64,000 nt of DNA. Origin: Liolophura sinensis (lineage: Eukaryota > Mollusca > Polyplacophora > Chitonida > Chitonidae). Positions within the stretch are counted from its first letter, which is position 1. Each line of letters starts with the position of its first letter. Below are positions 40,101 through 49,100 of this stretch, in pieces. The stretch spans positions 23,534,226 to 23,598,225 of the forward strand of contig NC_088301.1 in the NCBI RefSeq assembly GCF_032854445.1, read 5' to 3'. The position numbers were made by a program, and so were the translations under genes. Under the pieces are notes generated by a model that saw only the letters and a program-made list of their open reading frames with translations, had not been told where the DNA came from and did not search any database.

Positions 40101-43100
40101 AATTTATATTACGCAACAAGTGCAAATTCATTGAACTACATGTAATTTTGCTGACTTTCGAATTCTTTGTTGCGTTTTACAGTCAGAAGATTTTGACAGT
40201 AAGTCCCGGCAAATGATGCACTGGCTGGCTGAAGCTGAGCAGAAGTTACGATACAATGCACCAATCGCAGACGAGGAACCACTGGTACTAAAACAGATCG
40301 AGGAACACAAGGTAAGACAGACTGGATAGTTTGTAGCAGTTTCTGGAATCTGGCATTGACCTGGTTTATCAGAACATCCTCATTTAGCTCAGGCTCTTGC
40401 GGTAATTAGCCAGCATTGATTTTCACGTGGAATTGGCATTGACAACCTCATTATTATGTATTTTTTGTAGTGTTTTTGTCCTGTGTTACGAGGACGTAAA
40501 CCTTGCTGCAGTTTTATAAACGCACATTATGTGAGTACAGCAATTAAAAAATGAAGAAATGGTTTCTATACAGACAACCATGAAGCTTCAATTTATGGTT
40601 CTTGTTATTTCTGCTGAAACAATTGGTGTATAATAATTATGAAAGTATGTCTAAAATGTCTCCTCAATTATGGAAAATTATAACCACCTTTGCTGTCCTT
40701 TTAGAAGTTTGAAGAAGAGTTAATGAAGAAGGAGATCCAGTTACGAGAGGCCTTAACCTTGGGACAGGAGATTTTGCGTCAGTGTCACCCCGACGCGCTG
40801 ACAGCTGTCAAACACTGGCTGACTGTCCTCCGCTCCAGATGGGAGGAGGTAGGTCAACTCACTGACATCTGCACAGCTGAATATAATTACACATCCATTC
40901 CTATGTTCAGTTTCTCAGAATTTTTATTCAAAAACTGTTTTGTTTTGATAAGAATATCATAAAGTGATGGGGTTTGGGGGGGGGTGGTGAAATTATGTTT
41001 CATACAACCATGCAGAATTGTCAAATTATTGATAAGCAAGGAATTGAAACTTACATTTTCTAGTAGAATATCACCCTGCCTTCCAAACAAACTCCAAAAC
41101 ATAGAACACACGGAATACAGCAAAATGAGTAACTTTATTTGAAAGGTGTACTTGCAAAAATGCCTGACAAGTAATGAATTTATTTTGTACGGATTTAAAT
41201 ATTTTTTCTTATAACTCATTTCATATGCTTTTTTGTAGTAATACAATAAATACTATAATCCCCAGTTTCTGTATTAGTACTTATATTATAGGAAATAAAT
41301 TAATAGACCAAATGAAGAGTTTACTTAAAAATGTGCAAATGCTTACTTATTTACACAAGAATCTCTGCTAACATTGCAGGTTGCCACCATGTCGACCCAG
41401 CGTGGTCACCGACTAACAGACTCCCTGCAAATGTTACGTAACAGTAACCGATTACTGGAGGAGCTGATGGCCTGGCTGAACGAGGCAGAGAACACCCTGG
41501 TTACTCGCGACCAGCAGTCCATCCCCCAGGACAAAGATATCATCATGGAGCTTATCAAAGAACACCAGGTCAGACACATGCCCTTACAAGAGTGTCTCTG
41601 TTTTCTGGGGATTGATATTGTTCTAAAGCCGCGTTCTCGTACGGACATATCGAATTCATCCCTTCGAAAGAAAATAGGACAGTCAATATTCCCTAGGTCT
41701 TTTTGAGATCAAGAAATCATTTCAGGTGGAGCTGGCTTATGAAATAGATCTTGTCCTATTTCAATCAGATGCGTCAAATCAAATAACACAAATTACACAG
41801 GAAAGAGAGGGGCCTGTGGCTCAGTTGGTTAGCACGCTAGCGCAGCATAATGTCCCAGGAGCCTCTCACCAATGCGGTCGCTGTGAGTTCGTCCAGCTCA
41901 TGTTGGCTTCCTCTCCTGCCGTACGTGGGGTCTGTCAGGAACCTGCTGATGGTCTTGGGGTTTACCTGGGCTGTGCCTGGTTTCCTCCCACCATAATGCT
42001 GGCCACCGTGGTATAAGTGAAATATTGTTGAGTACGGCGTAAAACACCGATCAAATAAATAAATAAATATAAGGAAAGAGATGCAAGGTTAAAATCGCTG
42101 AACAAGATGATTTATAATCCGGATTTTCTTGCATATTTTTCCAAATTGTCTGGTATTGATTGTGAACCAAGCTGACTCTTCACAGAAATTAGAGAATATG
42201 TAGTGTTTTGGTCTGATATGGTGTTCTGATATTTGTTCTCTTCCATATAAATATGGAATATATTGAATGAAAATGAATCTGGAAAAACTTTTTGTACACA
42301 TTGGTGTTATGCCTATTGCCCCATTATGTGAGAAAGTTTATCTTTTACTAGGGCTTCCAAAATGAAATGTCGTCACGACAACCAGATGTGGAGAGGTTGA
42401 CGAAGATGGACAGACACCGTCGCTCTCCTATAGACATGTCACATGACCGACCAATGTCCCCGAGTGTGCGAACATCGCATTCTCCACGTCCCCCATTCAC
42501 GACATCAGGGATGTCCCCACGATCACACATACCCATTTTGCAGAAGGGCAAGAAGACACCTACCAAACCCTCACCGTTCAAGTAAGTTATCTTTCTGCTC
42601 CATAGTGTCTTATATTTGATACAGATGTAATCAGAATTCAGAGGCAAAATATCTACTCAAACAGTGCTCTTTGTGCATATGGAGTTCTTGTTGCAAATGT
42701 TAAATACAAGTGTTGAAAAAGATTGAAATAGTTTTGCATATACATATGAATGTATGTATGGATATGATTTGGGAATAATTCTTGAGTGTGGGGTTAAAAT
42801 ACAAGCAAAGAAATAGATACATATTATCTTTGTATTTGTAATTTACCAAAGTTATTCCCTTGAACTTTCTCAGATTTGATACGGGCAGAAGAACCCCAGA
42901 ACCTGGGAGAAGAACCCCTGATTCTGGTCGGCGCACCCCGGAACCCCAGTTCAAGAACCCTCGGCTGGCGGGTCTGGTGAACAAGTGGCAGCATGTCTGG
43001 CTGATTTCCATGGAGAGACAGAGGAAGCTACAGGATGCCCTGGATTACCTTAATGAGGTTAGCCCAGTGGCTTTGTGGAATTTGTATATATATATATGTC

Positions 43101-46100
43101 ATCTTAATTTTATAACAATTTTCATTTTGTATAGAGCAGTTTTACAAAATTTGTTATCGTGATTATCATTGTTATTAATGAGAACACCTCCAATTATGCT
43201 ACAGGTGGAGAGGATGAAGAACTTTAACTTTGATGACTGGCGTAAGAAATACATGCAGTGGATGCATCACAACAAATCCCGAATCATGGACTTCTTCCGT
43301 CGACAGGATCGCGATCGTGATGGCAAGGTCACACGCAAAGAGTTCGTGGAGGGAATTCTAGCATCTGGTACGATTGTTTGTACTCCTCATGTTATCGGCC
43401 AGATTTGGCCAGTTTGCTTAGTTTGGTATTAAACCCAACAGGACAGCCATTCAAATGAATGATCCGAGGCATTTCAGGACCAACAATTGAAGACAAACCC
43501 TTATTGTTGTTGTTTCTGTTTACTTTCAACCATTGTCATATCTTGTTAAATATTGTTGAGTTCAGTATGAAAAACAAGAGGAAATGATCGATGGCAGTCA
43601 TTTCAAAAATGCACCCCACGATTATGAATTAGAAGCCCATGCAAACAACTACTCCACTCTCCAGTAAAGCAGCTCATTACAGCTAAAAGCAAACAAGAGA
43701 GTGTACTTTAGTCAGAAATCAGCTTTTCAAAACATTCTCTGTCAGAAAATAGTTTTGCACTATTTGACTTTGACCCTTGACCCTGCAGGGTTCCCCACCA
43801 CTCGCCTGGAGATGGAGGCTGTGGCCAACATCTTTGACAGAGACGGAGATGGTTTTATTGACTACAAAGAATTTGTTTCTGCTCTCAGGCCAGATAGAGA
43901 GGTAGGTAAAGTTTGGGAAAGACATGTCATCATTCAGAAAATGCGATGTTAACTTCAGACACAGTCTTTGCAATATAGTACTGTTTTTATGATACGTCAC
44001 ATCTATTAAACCTTTTGAGATTTATGATTGTATGTCTGTATATACAAGGTAATTTCCTCAGTCTGTGTCAAAATGAAATTACACAAAAAAGAAATGTCAT
44101 GTACTTCCTGGCTTTTTAGTAAGGTGCAGTAAGCATCAAAACATTATTCAGTCCAGTGAAGGTGTTAAGTTGCATTCAAGATAGTGTTTTGATATACTTC
44201 AAAATTGAAAACATTTGCTCTTCGTCTGAAGTGAAGTTGTGATAGAGGAAATGTTTTCAATTTTAAAGTGCATCAAAACTGTACAGAACAATAAGTCTGA
44301 ATTGAAATAGTAAGGTAGTGTTTTTGTACAAACACTTTAAAATTGAAAAAATTGCTCTAAGTATGAAGTGAAATGGTAAAGTTGTTCTTGTAAAGTCTTA
44401 TTAATAAAATTATTAAATATTGTTAAATTGTGATGAATTCCTCATATTTTTTCAGCCATTGAAACCAGAAACAGATGCTGACAAAATCCAAGACGAGGTG
44501 AAGCGACAAGTGAACAAATGTACCTGTGTTAGACAGTTTAAGATTCATAAAATAGGAGAAGGAAAGTATCGAGTGAGTATATAAACTGCATTCACAGCAG
44601 AATATTACATTTGCAGGGGCCCTCACTGGCTCTTTTATCTAAAGTACTGGTCATGCCACAGCTGGTTGACGAGGTTCATACTCAGATCCAGCTCTCACTA
44701 GTTTGTTTTGAAGCCTGGAGATAACCAGTGGTTATCTCCCTTCACTTCGACTCCTTTATGAGACTGCCATTGTGGAGACAAGAAAAAAAAAACGACTGAA
44801 GCAGCAATACATGCACATTTTTAAAAAAAGTTAAATAAGTTAGATTTGCTCTGAAACCTTATACATTTGCTTACTTTTTCTAAGCTCAGTAATATGTTCG
44901 TGTGATTATTTATTTTGAGAAGGTTCATTATCCTTGTTAAAGATTTCATTTATTAATTTGTTTTTTACCATTCTTTGTATAAATACAAATATTTATTTTA
45001 CTCAGTAATGAGATTTTTTGTTTTGCTGTTTCTAGTTTGGAGACTCTCAGAAGCTGCGTCTGGTGCGCATTCTCCGCAGCACTGTGATGGTGCGTGTTGG
45101 CGGAGGATGGTGCGCTCTGGATGAGTTCCTGGTGAAAAATGATCCCTGCAGAGGTAAGTTTGTGTCCCATGATACTGGGATGTGGGGACTGGCTAACAAA
45201 ATATCCATGATAATCTTAAGGTGTTAAAAACGTACACAGCATACCACATGATGTATCTAACTCTTAATACTGGGCTAAAAGGGTGGAGAGAATTAATACG
45301 TGGTGTCATAATCAGTGTAAAATGTTCTATCTAAAAAGGCAGGTGGAATCTGATGCATTAAATGTATTGGTAATTGATACTACAGATATGTTCATCATCA
45401 TGTACTAACCATTGTGGGATTAGGATCCATGTCATGACCATCATGAGATTTATCCCCAGTTCATAATTATTTTTGTTCAACATGATTTCACCCAATAGAA
45501 AGACTGTATAGTCTATGTCTTGATTGCTGCGAAATGCTTCCCAGCCTTTCTTGTTCAATGTGGATTTCAATTTTAACAAATAATAAGATGGTATGATCCA
45601 TGCCTTGACCATCATGAGATTCTTCCCTTGTCTTTGATAGTTCTTGTTCAACATGAATCTCAATTTCAACCCATAGAAAAACAGTATGGTCTATGTCTTC
45701 ATCATCATGAGATTCATCCCCAGTGCATGATTGTACTTGTTCAACATGAATCTCAATTTCAACTCATAATGAGATAGTATGGTCATCAATCTCAATTTTA
45801 GCCAATGAAAAGAGAGCAGGTTCAACACCATGGTCATCACAGTATTCGTAGTTTAAATGTAGTTCATGCTGAACTTGAATCAGGAGAAAAAGATCTTCAG
45901 CAGAGATACACGTATATTGCCAGTTTTTTTAAAGCTCTTTTTATATGCGAATCATGAGCGATAATATCTTCAAACACTGAAATAAAAAAAGTTTCAGTTT
46001 AAAAATCAGATGTGGTGTATATATAACACAAGTTTTGTATTGCGCAATATAATTTTTTCGTTATGATTTGATAGAATTTATCAAAAGAGATATTTGTATT

Positions 46101-49100
46101 ATTTTATATATTCACAACACTCGATGTGTATCTTTCTTGCCAGCTCCCAGCATGCCTTGTCAAGAGACAGTCACACCACATCATTTTTACTGCATTTGTT
46201 TTACCGAAATCTACTACTGAAGTTAACATTGTTCTGGCAACAACCCATTTGAGTGAAAATGGTAACAAGCCTTTCAATTATGAACCTTTCAGTTTTTCAG
46301 TTGGGATGAGCGCCATTTTGGTGTTTGGAATTTTTTCCCAACTGGTTAAAGTAGCATCAAACACTTTTTCCTCAACCTTTAGTATTTTGGTTCTCAACAC
46401 AATTTGGAGCACAAATTTATTTTGTTTTATTTTTATGTCCAACAGTGTCAGAAGCATACTTTTTCTTTTGAGGTGGAAGACACAGTTAAGCTTAAATAAA
46501 ACTAGGCACATAATTTTACCTCGACAAAAGAGTCACCCAAGAATGTCGTTTAGCATTATGTGAAAACGTTCGTTTTAGAACAGGCAATGTAGAATTTGTA
46601 GCGGAAATTGTAAGGTTGTTCTGAAGGTAGTATTGACCTGGAAATTACGAGGGTTCAGTTTGTATCTAGTACTGTAACACAGGATTGCAATTAACTGTTT
46701 TAGTAATATCTGTGTGTATATCAGCACAAATGTCATCAACCTTATCAAAGTTAAAAGGGCCCCATATCATGTGGTATGGATACCTTGGTGTGTTTGGTTT
46801 TATACATAGACATAGAGATCCACTAGTTCCAGCTCACTTACGTGAATTCTGCTGAGTCATGCTTAAAAACTGTTGCCTGTCTGATGATTAGAAGCAAGAA
46901 ACCAATACTCACTTTAAGAGTTACTTCACAGTCCATAGTTAGGAATATCAAAGGATGCACCCTGAAACACATCTGTAAATACGTAAGAACCATACCAGCC
47001 AGTACACCCCTAGCATTTGGCTGTGGGTAACATATCCCCCATCAGTTCCATCCTTCATGCAGTCATTTATGATTCATACTTTAAACACTCATCCCATTGT
47101 TCCTGCCCACAGACTTTAACATGAGTCTAGCCAGACATGGTCTAGATCAGTTTTACTGTCGTAAGTACCTCACTGCATGGGGTGGCTGGTCATTTTTACT
47201 TGGATTTTTCATTTACACGGTTTAGATGATGTATCCTGTGGCTACATTCTACTGCATATACATATACCACCTCAGTTTATTTTGTATTTTATCATCTCAT
47301 TGAATATTTCATTTTACCCTACTCCCTGTGTTTTCCTTCAGATATATTTTCATCTAGTTATGTATATATACATCAGTAGTTGTTTCTTTTTTTTTTCTTC
47401 CACTGTATACGTAGTTTCCACTTTTCAACCAAAAACCTGGGGTGATGGATAATACTGTATATTGTTAATTTCTTTGCTTCTGCAACATCATTGTCATCAT
47501 TGAGGCCATGTGATGTATTAATTTTTCTATTTCTTTTTTCTCTTTCCTAACCTTTTGCTTCCAAAGTTGGTCTCTGGCGACGCAATCGCTTTCGTTTCAA
47601 AGGCGGTTTCTCCCGTGGAGGTGTAGGTTTTTTCCACTTTCCTTCGTTACTTTTGAAGCTCGTCTTTTATTTATAGTGCTCTTTGTCGATCAGTTCCAGT
47701 TGTTTTTGACTCAGTTCCGGCGTGTTTTGACTCCCAGCTACAGTGATGATAGTGTGTTCTTTACTAACAGTTCTGTACTAACCTATGTAGTTCGACTCGA
47801 CCATGATGATAGATCTGTGAACAGATGGAGAGATATAAGAAGCAGGAAGCAAAGGGTTATGTTTGAGGTTGAGTCGTGGAATGTCATGTGAGAATGAGTC
47901 ATGTTTGGGGTTGTTGTTGTTGTTGTTGTTGTTATTTGCTTGGAGTGATATGTGAACACAGTGAGCTTGTTGGTTTGTTTATGATGCCTCAGTTTTGAAG
48001 CTTTTTCGTGTTTGACGTCATGTCATTTGCCTGCAGGACTGGAGCTGTGCACTATCCAGCCCTGTGACTTTTGTTATCTACAAGGTACAGCGATTCTTTT
48101 TGGTTAAGATGTGATATGTGTTTTGTTTCTGTTCCCCTGTTTCGCTGAGCAGGCATTGTGTTGTTGTACACAGCTTTCTTTGTCACCCTTTTTTTTTTTT
48201 AATATTTCGCTGTCAGGTGATGCTTTTGTCCATTATTGTTTCACCCAGGTCTCCCCTATTTTAACGTTTTTATTTTTTATGGTGGTTGGTGATACCACAC
48301 CTTTTATTATGTCTTTGTTTATTGTTTATTGCTACAGTTGCTTTTTCGTAGAACTCTGAATGCTGATGAGAAGAAGTGTTTTTTTTCTGTGTGTCTTTGT
48401 AGCTATTTGATTTGGGTTGAGTGAGACAGTGCATGCTAGAGAATATAAATAAGTATTTTTGGTTACTGTACATCTGGTGATGGTGGTGGAATGAAAATAT
48501 ATGTAAATACAACCATGTTTTGTAAAATGTTTCTGTGCTTTTTGCAGCTACAAGGTAAATTAATCCTTCATTTAAGATCACATAAAATCCGGTGTCACCC
48601 CAGTATTTGAATTATTTTTATGGACATCATGAAGCATAATATAGAAGAACCTGATGAAAAGCAAAAATAGGCAAAAGTTTCAAGTACCTTTTCTTTGTTG
48701 ACCATACCAGTTAAAATTTTTGTTTTACGGACAGAATGAATCTTTTTGAAAGTTGGAGGAGGGTATAGAGCTAGAACTGAAACATCATTTAATTTGTGGG
48801 AAATGTGGACTGTCCCAGCAATTATTTCTATTAAAATCATATTTACGTGATCTGAAAGCCTTGAAAAACAGGAAAATCATAAGAACATTAATATCGGGGA
48901 AGCAAACAAGATGGATTTTCAGTTTTTTTATTTATTCCTTTTTTGGATTTTTTAGCGTTGGCTCGTCCGTAAAACACAAAATAAAACTGGTGTTGCCTGA
49001 TGAGGTTTTGAGTTTTATTTTCACATCGTGCTCGGTGTAAATTTCAGCCAAAGGAAGAACCAACATGGAGCTACGAGAGAAGTTTATTTTGGCTGAGGGC

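Noticed and set aside
46126-46563. 145-codon plus-strand frame in the intron after the GAS2 domain
   Set aside because: No splice phase fit to the neighbours, no recognisable domain, and AT-rich composition like the intron around it.
48548-48554. 7-nt interval between TTTTTGCAG and GTAAAT as a further micro-exon
   Set aside because: Its length is not a multiple of three, so it would break the frame that the other three small exons keep; likely chance.
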